Source of the DNA: an uncultured Bacilli bacterium
GTDB taxonomy: Bacteria > Bacillota_I > Bacilli_A > RF39 > UBA660
NCBI GenBank assembly: GCA_934085675.1
Contig: CAKOHH010000005.1
Span: forward strand, 1 to 64,000
DNA: 64,000 nt
Reading direction: 5' to 3'
Under the pieces are notes generated by a model. It was not told the origin of the DNA and searched no databases. It was given only the letters and a program-made list of their open reading frames with translations. The position numbers and the translations under genes were made by a program. Of this stretch, positions 34,960 to 44,920 are shown piece by piece; position 1 is the stretch's first letter; each line of letters starts with the position of its first letter.

Positions 34960-35476
34960 GTAGTAATAAACTCATTAATTCAGATACCGCATAAATAATG
35001 AGAACAATACCTAAGAAAATAAACAAGACATTATCTGTGAAAATTGTGTAAAAAGCAAGTAGGATAATAATGATACTGCTAATGATTTCGCTTAAATATT
35101 TTTTCTCACTAAAGCCTTTGTATATGGTAGCGTTTTGTAATTTTTCAAGACCAATAAAAATAAGCCAAATACCGGTAACTACTTGAATAGCATTGGTTAA
35201 AAAATTAGATAAAATAATAACCAAAATACCTACGACCATACTTGTAATGGCACTTTTTAAAAGCTCACCGTGAATAATATTGCTTTTTTTCTTTAAAGCA
35301 TAGTAATGATACATCTTATAAATGCCATATAAAAAAATTAATAAGCCACAAATATTAAAAATAAAAACAATTAAATTTTTGGAATTAAAGGTTAAAATAA
35401 TTCCTAAAATCAGTAAAAAAATATTACTAATAATGTTGCTTTTTTGAGGTTCATCTTTAATAACAGTTACTTTCAT
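34946..35476 (-). CDS. DUF308 (HdeD-like) membrane protein
   Basis: 176 aa, about six hydrophobic segments in pairs, with a short basic cytosolic N-terminus. Matches the DUF308 / HdeD-like pattern of small GI-LI-L paired helices. Function unknown. Its own promoter should be within 35477-35550. Confidence 0.7.
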   Translation of the reverse strand: MKVTVIKDEPQKSNIISNIFLLILGIILTFNSKNLIVFIFNICGLLIFLYGIYKMYHYYALKKKSNIIHGELLKSAITSMVVGILVIILSNFLTNAIQVVTGIWLIFIGLEKLQNATIYKGFSEKKYLSEIISSIIIILLAFYTIFTDNVLFIFLGIVLIIYAVSELMSLLLQKKN

Positions 35477-35554
35477 TAAGGCTCCTTTCTAGAAACATTA
35501 TAGCATAAAATTTTGGGGTGTGTTATAATTAACTAAAGTTAAAAGAGGTTTGCT

Positions 35555-37246
35555 ATGAATAAAGAAATGATATTAAATTTATTACGACAATATGGCTTTG
35601 GCTTAAATCAAAAAGACCCTTATTTATATGATGGTGAACTGGGTTTAGGTATTGTTTATTCTTTTAAAGATCCTTTTTATGGAATGTTAACAAGAGTATA
35701 TCAAGCTTTTTCTTTAAAAGAATATGAAGACTTTTTAAATAAATACTCTTGGTACAAAAAAAATGGTCAAAAAACTCGTGTTAAAATTTGTTTAGAAAAT
35801 TATAAAGAAATTATGGCTAATCCTAAATTTATCTATCAAGGAAAAGAAAAAAATTATCAAGAATTACAAGATATTGCTCAAAATAAAAAAGAAACGGTTT
35901 TAAAAGAAAAAAATTATATCAAAAAATTACGTAGAACAGTTAATATTCTTATGCAAATCTTGGATATTAAAAGAAAACTCCAAATAGAAACAAGAAAAAA
36001 CTACGAAGAATTTTATCAAAATTATATTACAAAAAAAGAAGCCTTTGAAAAAGAATTAGCAAATTATCTAAAAGAAAAACAAGAAGAAAAAGAAACTTCA
36101 TTGCCACCTTTTATAGAAGATTTAAAAGATGTAGAAATTAATAAATTACGTTCAGAATTAGAAAAAGACCTAACCAAAGAAGAATTAGAACAACAAATTT
36201 ATAACTTGACCGATTTTATTAAAGAATTAGAAGTAGATGAAGAATACTTAAAAAATAAATATCAATTAATTTGTTTACCGTTACAAATTAAAGAAATCAA
36301 AGAAAAAGAACAAGTATTAGAAAGTTATAAAAAGAAAATATCTTTATTTAATAAAAGGGAAAAACTACTAAAAGAATTACAAGATATAGAAGAAAAAAGT
36401 ACCTTAAAAAGCATTGTTACTTATAAACATTATAAAGAAAACGAAGAAAAAAGAATCATAGAAAAATATGCCATGATACCTGATTTAGACATGCGCACCA
36501 TTGGCGATTTTTTAGCAGAGTTTGATAACATTAAATTTGAAGAGATGACTTATACAAGTGAAGAAAAAGAAGAATATTCTTTTGAAGAAATCATGGAAGA
36601 AGTAGAAAGCGATTATCAAAATAGAAGCAAAGAAGAACAAGATTTTTTAGTGGGCTATTCTTATTTGTTAAATGTGATAAAGACCAATCGTGTTTCTGAA
36701 TTTTTTAACATGTTAAGAAATCCAAATAATGTTATGGTGCGAGTGAAATATTTTCAAGATATCGATTTTACGAGTGAAAATAAATGTGCTTTAACAATTA
36801 AAAAATATATGAAAAAAATTAATAGTATTATTTCTTATCCACTTATCGGCAATTTAAATGTTTTCTTTATTGATAATAAAATTATGACATCAGATAAAGT
36901 GATTAAAGCTTCTTCTAAAAAAGCTCAGGCCCCTGTTTTAACAAATGGTGATGAAGTTACATATGTTTGCAATTTAAAAAAAGGCATATCTACTTATTTT
37001 ATACCTTGTGAGTTAAAAGAAGATATTTATAACGATGGTAATTTAATTCTTGCATCTGACCGTTCCTTATTTTTAATTGATTTAAGTAATTTAGTTATAA
37101 AAAAAGACAATGATGACATGTTAAAAGTAGTACAATATGAAATGGTTAAAGAAATGAAAGAAGATTATTTACAGGCTGATGATTTTAACAGTAAGAAAAT
37201 TTTAATGTATCGAAATATTACAATAGAAAGAGGAAATGAAATATGA
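35555..37246 (+). CDS. Unrecognised long coiled-coil protein
   Basis: 563 aa, Lys/Glu-rich, no signal peptide or TM segment. Residues about 110-310 are highly charged with heptad-like Leu/Ile and look like a coiled coil; the N-terminal 100 and C-terminal 200 residues are more globular (ILASDRSLFLIDLSN near the end). No motif I can name. Its stop overlaps the next gene by 4 nt (ATGA), which implies a two-gene operon. Confidence 0.75.
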   Translation: MNKEMILNLLRQYGFGLNQKDPYLYDGELGLGIVYSFKDPFYGMLTRVYQAFSLKEYEDFLNKYSWYKKNGQKTRVKICLENYKEIMANPKFIYQGKEKNYQELQDIAQNKKETVLKEKNYIKKLRRTVNILMQILDIKRKLQIETRKNYEEFYQNYITKKEAFEKELANYLKEKQEEKETSLPPFIEDLKDVEINKLRSELEKDLTKEELEQQIYNLTDFIKELEVDEEYLKNKYQLICLPLQIKEIKEKEQVLESYKKKISLFNKREKLLKELQDIEEKSTLKSIVTYKHYKENEEKRIIEKYAMIPDLDMRTIGDFLAEFDNIKFEEMTYTSEEKEEYSFEEIMEEVESDYQNRSKEEQDFLVGYSYLLNVIKTNRVSEFFNMLRNPNNVMVRVKYFQDIDFTSENKCALTIKKYMKKINSIISYPLIGNLNVFFIDNKIMTSDKVIKASSKKAQAPVLTNGDEVTYVCNLKKGISTYFIPCELKEDIYNDGNLILASDRSLFLIDLSNLVIKKDNDDMLKVVQYEMVKEMKEDYLQADDFNSKKILMYRNITIERGNEI

Positions 37247-37833
37247 AATTTAATGAATTTAAACAAAAATTAAAAAACAAATTAGATATTTTAACACCAA
37301 AAGCCTTTGATGAGGAAATGAAAAACTATGAAAACACCTTAAATAGAGAATTAGAAAATGGTATGAACGAAGAAGAAATTGTTTTATCTTTTGGTAATCT
37401 TGATTTTATTGTGGATAACATCTTAGAAAAAAGAGGTATTGATAAGGCAAAAATATCAAATCATAAATTTTTATATAAAGAATTTGAACGACTATTTACT
37501 TCCATTCACAACCTAGTGGATGTGATGGCTAAAAATGATATGAAAGAAAACGCTAAAATTATATTAGACCTTCTTGTTTTAATAGCCTTTATTTGCTTAT
37601 TAAAGATTCCTTTTTTGTTTATTCAAAACATTGGTGATGATCTATTACTATCCTTTAACCAACCAATTTTATTAGAAATCGGTCATTTTATTTTAGAAAT
37701 TGTTTATATAGTTGTGGCTTTAATGTTCTTTATGAATATTTTTAATAAATGGTTCAGTAATTTGAAAAATAAAAAAAGAGTTAAAATTGAAGGAAAAGAA
37801 CTTGAAGCAGTTTCGCTTAAGGAGAGTAAGTAG
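37243..37833 (+). CDS. HAAS/DUF1700-like membrane protein
   Basis: 196 aa. The N-terminal 65 residues match the HAAS-type helical domain (FNEFKQKLKNKLDIL, NGMNEEEIVLSFGNLDFIV), seen in DUF1700 and proteins paired with PadR regulators. Two hydrophobic segments (about 107-125 and 145-168) follow. No PadR is adjacent; the partner is instead the coiled-coil protein upstream. Confidence 0.7.
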   Translation: MKFNEFKQKLKNKLDILTPKAFDEEMKNYENTLNRELENGMNEEEIVLSFGNLDFIVDNILEKRGIDKAKISNHKFLYKEFERLFTSIHNLVDVMAKNDMKENAKIILDLLVLIAFICLLKIPFLFIQNIGDDLLLSFNQPILLEIGHFILEIVYIVVALMFFMNIFNKWFSNLKNKKRVKIEGKELEAVSLKESK

Positions 37834-37847
37834 CCACTCTTTTTTTC
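37823..37847 (+). terminator. Terminator after the HAAS-domain gene
   Basis: AGAGT/ACTCT short stem overlapping the stop codon, with a seven-T run. Confidence 0.6.
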
Positions 37848-37910
37848 TTGCAAAAAGACGTGTTTTGTTGTAAACTCTATTAAGTATTCATTTTGAAGGG
37901 GATGAGTTTA

Positions 37911-39713
37911 ATGGATAAAATTATTAATATAGCAGTTGTTGCCCATGTAGATGCGGGAAAAAGTACTCTTGTTGATGCATTACTAAAACAAAATGGTGTT
38001 TTTAAAGCTCATGAAGAAGTTGGCGAACTTATCATGGATAGTGATTCTATTGAAAAAGAAAGAGGAATTACTATTTACTCTAAAAACTGTTCCATTAAAT
38101 ATAAAGACTATAAAATTAATATCGTAGATACACCAGGCCATGCTGATTTTTCAAGTGAGGTAGAACGTGTTATTAAAACAGTAGATACCGTTGTTTTAAT
38201 CGTGGACTCAAAAGAAGGACCAATGCCTCAAACAAGATTTGTTTTGAAAAAAGCCTTAGAGCAAAATTTACGGCCAATTTTATTTATTAATAAGATTGAT
38301 AAGAAAGATGCACGTCCAACTGAAGTTGTTGATATGACCTTTAATTTATTTATGGAATTAAATGCTACTGATGAACAATTAGATTTCCCAATTGTTTATG
38401 GCATTGCTAAAGACGGAAAAATTGGTTTCTCACCTGATAAATTGGAAGACACAGTAGAACCATTACTAGAAACTATTTTAAAACAAGTTCCTGCCTATAA
38501 AGGTGATGAAAATGATCCATTACAACTTCAAGTAAGTAATCTTGATTATGATAATTTCTTAGGACGTTTAGGTATTGGTAGAATTTCAAAAGGCTCTATT
38601 AAAAATGGCGAGATGGTTTCACTTGCTCGTAATGATGGAAAAGTAGAATCTTTCAGAGTTACTAAATTATATGTAACAGAAGGTATCAAAAGGGTAGAAA
38701 AAGAAAAGGCTTACTTTGGCGATATTGTTACTATTGCTGGTTGTCCTGATATCAGTATTGGAGATACCATTTGTTTAAAAGACCATATTGAACCTCTTCC
38801 TCCAATTCATATTGAAAAACCAACTTTGTCTATGAATTTCTTAGTTAATAATGGACCTTTCGTGGGTAAAAGTGGTAAATTTTTAACATCTCGTCATTTA
38901 AGAGAAAGACTTGAAAGAGAACTTGAAACTAACGTTGGTTTACTTGTTGAAGAACTTCCTAATTCAGATGGTTTCAAAGTAAGTGGTCGTGGAGAATTAC
39001 ACTTATCTATATTACTTGAAAATATGCGCCGTGAAGGCTACGAACTTTGCGTTTCAAAACCAGAAGTTTTATTAGAAGAACGTGATGGCAAGAAATATGA
39101 ACCATTTGAAAGAGTTATTATCAATTGCCCATCTGAATATCAAGGTACTGTTATTAATGATTTACAAGAAAGAAAAGCTACTTTAGAAATTGTTAGTACG
39201 ACAGATGAAGGTTATTCACACTTAGAATTTTCTGCTCCAACTAGAGGACTCCTTGGCTATCGTAGTGCATTCATTACCAATACTAAAGGTGAAGGTATCA
39301 TGATTCGTAGTTTTGAAGATTACAAACCTTATGTTGGTGATGTTATTCGTCGTAAAAATGGCGTTCTTGTATCCATGGAAAATGGTAAAACTTTAGGTTA
39401 CTCTTTATATAACTTACAAGACCGTGGAACTCTTATTGTAGGACCTGCTAAAGATGTTTATGTAGGTATGATTATTGGTATTCATAACCGCGATAACGAC
39501 TTAGATGTTAACCCTTGTAAAAATAAAGAAATGTCTAATACGAGAAGTAAAGCAAGTGATGACGCGATTGCTCTTGTACCACCACGTATTTTTACATTAG
39601 AAGAAGCATTAGAATTTATTGAAAGTGATGAATATGTCGAGGTAACTCCTGATGATATTCGTTTAAGAAAAGCTATTTTAGACCCTAAAATGCGTTTTAG
39701 AAATAATCGCTAA
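37911..39713 (+). CDS. typA: Translational GTPase TypA/BipA
   Basis: Ribosome-associated GTPase. G1 AHVDAGKST (about 11-19), ERGITIYSKN (G2), DTPGHADF (G3) and NKIDK (G4). 600 aa; EF-G domains II, III, V and the BipA C-terminal domain are present. An upstream in-frame start at 37893 lies in the AAGGGGATGAG ribosome-binding site, so ATG 37911 is preferred. Confidence 0.96.
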   Translation: MDKIINIAVVAHVDAGKSTLVDALLKQNGVFKAHEEVGELIMDSDSIEKERGITIYSKNCSIKYKDYKINIVDTPGHADFSSEVERVIKTVDTVVLIVDSKEGPMPQTRFVLKKALEQNLRPILFINKIDKKDARPTEVVDMTFNLFMELNATDEQLDFPIVYGIAKDGKIGFSPDKLEDTVEPLLETILKQVPAYKGDENDPLQLQVSNLDYDNFLGRLGIGRISKGSIKNGEMVSLARNDGKVESFRVTKLYVTEGIKRVEKEKAYFGDIVTIAGCPDISIGDTICLKDHIEPLPPIHIEKPTLSMNFLVNNGPFVGKSGKFLTSRHLRERLERELETNVGLLVEELPNSDGFKVSGRGELHLSILLENMRREGYELCVSKPEVLLEERDGKKYEPFERVIINCPSEYQGTVINDLQERKATLEIVSTTDEGYSHLEFSAPTRGLLGYRSAFITNTKGEGIMIRSFEDYKPYVGDVIRRKNGVLVSMENGKTLGYSLYNLQDRGTLIVGPAKDVYVGMIIGIHNRDNDLDVNPCKNKEMSNTRSKASDDAIALVPPRIFTLEEALEFIESDEYVEVTPDDIRLRKAILDPKMRFRNNR

Positions 39714-39735
39714 TTTAAATAAATATAAGAAAAAT

Positions 39736-39761
39736 CTTCACTTTTTAGTGGAGTTTTTTTC
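39736..39761 (+). terminator. Terminator after typA
   Basis: CTTCACT/AGTGGAG stem with a TTTT loop and seven Ts. Confidence 0.8.
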
Positions 39762-39818
39762 CTCTTTAAAAATAAAATGATTTACGATATAATAAGTATA
39801 CAAAAGTTGGTGAAATAA

Positions 39819-40319
39819 ATGAAAAAAATAAAAGAGTTATGGGATAGAAATCGTGTCTTATTTGTTTTGACGACAATCGTTTTAGTATGTTTAATTTTAA
39901 TGTCTGTTGTTATTGTTCGTTACTTCGTGGGTAATGGCACAGGTAACTATGGGGATAGATTAGAGAGTATTGAAAAAATACCTTTAGAAGAAGCCGATAA
40001 GGAGGCTATCATCAGTAAATTTAAAGAAAATGAAAGTGTTAGTGACGTTAGTATTCATTCTCAAGGTAAAATTATTTATATTCGTGCTACTTTTGCAAAT
40101 GTTACCGCGGATAGAGCTAAGGAAATTGCCTCTTCAACTTTAGAGGTTATATCTGATAAGTATTTAAATAATTATGACATTCATTATACTTTAATTAGTA
40201 ATGCAACTGAAAGCGCTACAGGATTCATTGTAATGGGTGCAAAAAATATTGGCGAAGCTCAAAAACAAATTATTTGGGGTAGTGTCATAACAAAGGAAAT
40301 TCAAAGTAAAGAGGAATAA
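39819..40319 (+). CDS. Unrecognised membrane-anchored protein
   Basis: 166 aa with one N-terminal TM segment (about 13-36) and a roughly 125-aa extracytoplasmic part. The outside domain has two alternating beta/helix stretches (EAIISKFKENESVSDVSIHS; IIYIRATFANVTADRAKEI). No named domain. It precedes the degenerate GGDEF sensor gene by 1 nt and probably forms an operon with it. Confidence 0.75.
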   Translation: MKKIKELWDRNRVLFVLTTIVLVCLILMSVVIVRYFVGNGTGNYGDRLESIEKIPLEEADKEAIISKFKENESVSDVSIHSQGKIIYIRATFANVTADRAKEIASSTLEVISDKYLNNYDIHYTLISNATESATGFIVMGAKNIGEAQKQIIWGSVITKEIQSKEE

Positions 40320-40320
40320 T

Positions 40321-42324
40321 ATGAAAAAGAATAAGTTTAAAATCTTCATAACAGCTATCATCGTTATTTTAATTGTTGTCTTAGGAATTTTAATTTTTAA
40401 AAATGACCAATATAAATTATCATCAGCTGAAAAGTCTTGGATAACAAATAATGCCAACTCTATTTTAAATGTTAATGTTATTAATGATACCAATATTTTT
40501 GGTAAATTAGGTAAAGGTGTTTTTTACGACTTCTTACAAGATTTTAAAGATGAATACAATCTTAAAATAAATAATGTTATGGTTGGTAAAAATGAACAAG
40601 AAAATAATATTTCTTTTATTGTTACGGATACTAAAAATGCCAATGCTTTAAGTTTTTATGAAGATCATTACATTGTTGTTTCTAAAAAAAGTGAATTTAT
40701 TAATTTAGATTCTTTAACAAATCAAAAAATTGGTATTTTAAATTTTACAGAAAAAACAGTTAAAAATTATTTTAATAATCAAGCAGTTAGTTTTACGAAC
40801 TATTCAAATTTTAGTGATTTAAGAAACGCTTTAAATAATGGTACAATTTCTTATATTATTGTTCCTAGAATGGAATATGTTGATGAAGTTTTAAAAAATA
40901 AATTTAATATTAGTTATCATTTAAGTGATTTAAAAAGATATTTCTATGCGACTGATAGTACCTCATCTACTTTATTTCAAATTATGACTAAGTATTTTCA
41001 TAGTTGGTCTAAAAAAAGTTTAGAAGATGAAATATTTTCTGGAGAAAGAAGTGTTTTTCAAGACGCTTTAAGTATTACAGATGCTTCTATTGATGAAATA
41101 AAAAAACAAACTATTCGTTATGGTTTTGTAAATAATGCTCCATATGAAGTTTATGGTGATGGCAATTTTGGTGGTATTTTAGCCTGCTATATTAAAGACT
41201 TTGCTAAGTTTTCCGGAGCGGACATTGAATATGTTAAATATGCTTCTTTGAAAAAAATGAATAAAGATATTAATAACATTAATCTTTACTTTAATTATAA
41301 TACATCTCTAACAAATGGCTCTATTGTTGAAACGAATTTACCACTTTTCTATGATGTTTATGCTTCTTCTTTGAATGATACTCTTATTCATTCTTTCAAC
41401 TCATTAAAAGATATTACTCTTTATGTTGAGAATAACTCCTTATTACAACAAAATTTAAGTAAAATTCAGGGGTTAAAAATAGAAACTTATGAAAAAGATA
41501 AATTAGATAAAGTTTTAAAAGATGAAAAAAACATCATTATTATTGATTCTTTAGTGGGTAAGTATTTAGAAAAAAGTACTTTAAAAAATTACACAAGTCG
41601 TTATCATAGTTATTTAAATGTAAACTATTCTATGAAGTCTACTCAAAGCGAAGATTTTAACTTATTAATGACAAAATACATAAGTTATGTGGATAATAAT
41701 CTTATGGTAGAAAAAGGAATGTATTCTGCTTCTGTTACAGAATCTAAAGGAGCATTCGTTAATAGCTTAGCTAAATATTTATTATATAGTGTTCTAGTTA
41801 TTCTAGTTATCTTATTTATTATTTACCGTTCTAGTAAAAAAGTAAGAATGCAAAAGAAAATAAAAAAAGAAGATAAATTAAAATTTGTTGACCAATTAAC
41901 CTCTTTAAAAAATAGAAATTATTTAAATGAAAATATGCTTAATTGGAATAAAAATACGCTTTATCCTCAATGTGTTATTATGATTGATTTGAAAAAAATT
42001 CAAGAAATCAATGATACGTTAGGCTATGAAGAAGGGGATAATCAAATTAAAAGTGCTGCGAATAGTCTTATTAAAACACAATTAGATAATACAGATATTA
42101 TTAGAACAAACGGTAATGAATTTATGATATATTCTATCGGTTATAATCAAAAACAAATTACAAGTTATATTCATAAGTTAAGTAAAGAATTAAATAATTT
42201 ACCTTATAACTATGGGGTATGTATTACTTATAGTATGATTGAAAATGATTTAAAATCAATAGAAGATGCGATTAATGAATGCGTTGAAGATATCAAAAAT
42301 CAAAAAGGAAAAGATACAAAATGA
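40321..42324 (+). CDS. Double solute-binding sensor with degenerate GGDEF domain
   Basis: 667 aa: N-terminal TM (about 8-26), two periplasmic-binding-like (SBP_bac_3-like) lobes (about 45-240 and 260-470), a second TM (about 483-501), then a cytosolic domain with GGDEF order: VDQLTSLKNRNYL, MIDLKKIQEINDTLGYEEGDNQI, then the signature RTNGNEF. The Asp in MIDLK is kept, but GGDEF is replaced by NGNEF, so cyclase activity is doubtful. Resembles a membrane diguanylate-cyclase sensor. Overlaps the next gene by 4 nt. Confidence 0.82.
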   Translation: MKKNKFKIFITAIIVILIVVLGILIFKNDQYKLSSAEKSWITNNANSILNVNVINDTNIFGKLGKGVFYDFLQDFKDEYNLKINNVMVGKNEQENNISFIVTDTKNANALSFYEDHYIVVSKKSEFINLDSLTNQKIGILNFTEKTVKNYFNNQAVSFTNYSNFSDLRNALNNGTISYIIVPRMEYVDEVLKNKFNISYHLSDLKRYFYATDSTSSTLFQIMTKYFHSWSKKSLEDEIFSGERSVFQDALSITDASIDEIKKQTIRYGFVNNAPYEVYGDGNFGGILACYIKDFAKFSGADIEYVKYASLKKMNKDINNINLYFNYNTSLTNGSIVETNLPLFYDVYASSLNDTLIHSFNSLKDITLYVENNSLLQQNLSKIQGLKIETYEKDKLDKVLKDEKNIIIIDSLVGKYLEKSTLKNYTSRYHSYLNVNYSMKSTQSEDFNLLMTKYISYVDNNLMVEKGMYSASVTESKGAFVNSLAKYLLYSVLVILVILFIIYRSSKKVRMQKKIKKEDKLKFVDQLTSLKNRNYLNENMLNWNKNTLYPQCVIMIDLKKIQEINDTLGYEEGDNQIKSAANSLIKTQLDNTDIIRTNGNEFMIYSIGYNQKQITSYIHKLSKELNNLPYNYGVCITYSMIENDLKSIEDAINECVEDIKNQKGKDTK

Positions 42325-43148
42325 AAAAAAAGTTAAGTGATTTTGGAAAAAGAATATTCGGGATGTTATCTCGTAATGATATGCTTATTTTACCAGGTCA
42401 ATTAGCTTTTTTTCTTCTTTTAGCTGTTGTACCAACTATTACATTAATTATTTATTTTGCCTCTATATTTAATGTTTCCGTTAATTTTTTAACTAATTTT
42501 TTAACCAAGGCTTTTGGCAGTGAAGTGGCAAAATTAATTGTACCCATTATTAATGATATTCAATTAAATCCCAGTTTACTAGTTCCTCTTTTAGTTGCTT
42601 TATATGCAGCTTCAGGTGGAGCAAGTTCTCTTATAGTTACCTCTAATCAATTATATGGAATTGAAAACACAAATTTTATTCATCGTAAAATAAAAGGACT
42701 TATGATGACCATTATCTTAATTGTTATTGTTGTTTTTTTACTTTTAATTCCTGTTTTTGGTGATAAATTAATCGAATTAATTGAATTTATTAATTTCAAT
42801 GATACCTTGACAAATATTTTTTCCTTTACGATTCATTTATCGAAAACACCACTGTCATGGTTATTAATCTTTTTCCTTATTAAAGTCGTTTATACGATGG
42901 CACCCGATGATGTTGTTCCGAGTACTTGTACTACCAAAGGCTCTTTATTTACGACATTTGGACTTGTAATTAGTACTTCGATTTATTCAGCATATGTTAA
43001 TAACATGGCCCATTATGACGTTTTATATGGTGGGTTATCTCATTTTGTTGTTCTTATGATTTGGTTTTATATTATATCTTATATTTTAACGATAGGAATT
43101 GCCATCAATGGTGATGATGTTAAAATTTGGAAAAATAATAAAAAGTAA
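42321..43148 (+). CDS. YihY/BrkB family membrane protein
   Basis: 275 aa, about six TM segments, with family motifs RNDMLILPGQLAFFLLLAVVP, YAASGGASSLIVTSNQLYG and VPSTCTTKGSLFTTFGLVISTSIYSAYV. YihY/BrkB proteins are inner-membrane proteins of unclear function, often annotated as RNase BN by error. Confidence 0.9.
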   Translation: MKKKLSDFGKRIFGMLSRNDMLILPGQLAFFLLLAVVPTITLIIYFASIFNVSVNFLTNFLTKAFGSEVAKLIVPIINDIQLNPSLLVPLLVALYAASGGASSLIVTSNQLYGIENTNFIHRKIKGLMMTIILIVIVVFLLLIPVFGDKLIELIEFINFNDTLTNIFSFTIHLSKTPLSWLLIFFLIKVVYTMAPDDVVPSTCTTKGSLFTTFGLVISTSIYSAYVNNMAHYDVLYGGLSHFVVLMIWFYIISYILTIGIAINGDDVKIWKNNKK

Positions 43149-43165
43149 AATAGTCATATTAAAAC

Positions 43166-43196
43166 TAAGACACACCAGTATTAAATGTGTCTTATC
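43166..43196 (+). other. Isolated strong hairpin
   Basis: TAAGACACA/TGTGTCTTA nine-bp perfect stem with an 11-nt loop and no T tail, in the YihY-gpmI gap. It may be an RNA stability element. Confidence 0.4.
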
Positions 43197-43246
43197 ATGT
43201 TAATTGTTAAATTTAAGAGAATTTAAAATTAACCTTAATACTGAAA

Positions 43247-43279
43247 AAGGAAAGTAGGGAGAATTACTTTTCTTTTTTT
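43247..43279 (+). terminator. Terminator before gpmI
   Basis: AAAGGAAAGTA/TACTTTTCTTT 11-bp stem (one mismatch) followed by Ts. Confidence 0.75.
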
Positions 43280-43326
43280 GGACAATGTGTTAAAATGTTT
43301 TTGCATTACGAGAGGAAATGAAACAA

Positions 43327-44829
43327 ATGAAAAAAATATGTATGGTTATTTTAGATGGTTTTGGCTATAGTGACAATAAATTAGGAAACGCTGTTATGAT
43401 GGCTCCACCTACTAACTTTTTGAATTTATGGAAAAAATATCCTCATAGTTTATTAGAAGCAAGTGAAGAAGCTGTTGGTCTACCTAAAGGACAATTTGGT
43501 AATAGTGAAGTAGGTCACATGACTATTGGCGCCGGTTATAAAATTTTACAATCTAATGAACTTATTAATTCTTTTTTAGATGGTGATTATCATCAAAATG
43601 AAGTATTCGAAGAACTTTTAAATAAAGCTCGTGAAGAAAATAAAAGAATTCATTTAATTGGTTTAACAAGTGATGGCGGGGTTCATGGTAATATTGAACA
43701 TACCTTAAAATTGTTAGACATCTTTGCTAAAGAAGGTATTAAAGATGTTTATGTTCACGTCATTAGTGATGGTAGAGATACTGATATTCACTCATTATAT
43801 AGTTATATTTCTATGTTAGAAGAAAAAATGAATACTCTTCATGTTGGTAAAATTGCTTCTATCTGTGGTCGTTATTATGCGATGGATCGTGATAAAAACT
43901 TTGAAAGAACTAAAAAATATTATGATCTTATTGTAAATGGCGAAGGTATTTTAGCTGAAAATATTCCCAAAGCGATTCAAACTTGTTATACCAAAGATAT
44001 TACGGACGAATTTATCCCTCCATTAAAAACAACATCTTATCAAAAGATTGAGGAAGACGATATTATACTATGGACCAATTATCGTATTGATAGAGCTAAA
44101 CAAATTATGAGTGCTCTAGCTTCTAATAATTTCCAAGATTTTGAAATTAAAGATGTTAAATTTAATGCTTATTCTTTTTTACCTATTGATTCTAAAATAA
44201 AAGCTAAAAATATCTTAGAAAGGGCTAAAATAGAAATGCCATTAGGCGTATATTTATCTAAACTAGGTCTTACACAAGCTAGGGTAGCAGAGACAGAAAA
44301 ATATGCTCATGTTACTTATTTCTTTGATGGTGAAAGCAATGCTTCTCTAGAAGGATGTCAAAAGTTTTTAATTCCATCTCCTAAAGTAGCAACTTATGAC
44401 TTGAAACCAGAAATGAGCGCGATTGATGTTACTAAAAAAGTAGTTAATTGCATGGATAAAGATTATGATTTTATTTTAGTTAATTATGCTAATCCAGATA
44501 TGGTTGGTCATACTGGTAACTTAGAAGCAACTATTAAAGCCTGTGTTACCGTAGATTTATGTTTGAAATTACTTGCTGAAAAAGCCGAAGAAAATTTTTA
44601 TACTTTAGTAGTTTTAGCAGACCATGGTAATGCGGATAAAATGCTTGATGAACAAGGTAATCCTGTTACCACTCATACAACAAGTTTAGTACCTTTTATT
44701 ATTACAGATGAAAAAGTAAAACTTGAAGAAAAGGGTGCTTTACCTAATGTCGCTCCGACTGTATTAGATTATATGCAAATAGCTTTACCAAAGGAAATGA
44801 AAGAAACAAAAAGTTTACTTATTAAATAA
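43327..44829 (+). CDS. gpmI: 2,3-bisphosphoglycerate-independent phosphoglycerate mutase
   Basis: Glycolytic isomerase of 3-PGA and 2-PGA, Mn2+-dependent. Alkaline phosphatase fold with MVILDGFGYS, FGNSEVGHMTIGAG (catalytic Ser60), VISDGRDT, YAMDRDKNFERT and DHGNADKML. 500 aa. ATG 43318 lies 2 nt from the ribosome-binding site, so ATG 43327 is preferred. Confidence 0.96.
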   Translation: MKKICMVILDGFGYSDNKLGNAVMMAPPTNFLNLWKKYPHSLLEASEEAVGLPKGQFGNSEVGHMTIGAGYKILQSNELINSFLDGDYHQNEVFEELLNKAREENKRIHLIGLTSDGGVHGNIEHTLKLLDIFAKEGIKDVYVHVISDGRDTDIHSLYSYISMLEEKMNTLHVGKIASICGRYYAMDRDKNFERTKKYYDLIVNGEGILAENIPKAIQTCYTKDITDEFIPPLKTTSYQKIEEDDIILWTNYRIDRAKQIMSALASNNFQDFEIKDVKFNAYSFLPIDSKIKAKNILERAKIEMPLGVYLSKLGLTQARVAETEKYAHVTYFFDGESNASLEGCQKFLIPSPKVATYDLKPEMSAIDVTKKVVNCMDKDYDFILVNYANPDMVGHTGNLEATIKACVTVDLCLKLLAEKAEENFYTLVVLADHGNADKMLDEQGNPVTTHTTSLVPFIITDEKVKLEEKGALPNVAPTVLDYMQIALPKEMKETKSLLIK

Positions 44830-44830
44830 G

Positions 44831-44860
44831 AAAAACGTTTGGGAGAACCAACGTTTTTTT
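44831..44860 (+). terminator. Terminator after gpmI
   Basis: AACGTTTGG/CCAACGTT stem with a GAGAA loop, then seven Ts. Confidence 0.85.
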
Positions 44861-44920
44861 GCTTTGAATGTGGTTTTTTAACAGGAATACTGTTATAATT
44901 ATTCTAGAGGTTTGATAAAC

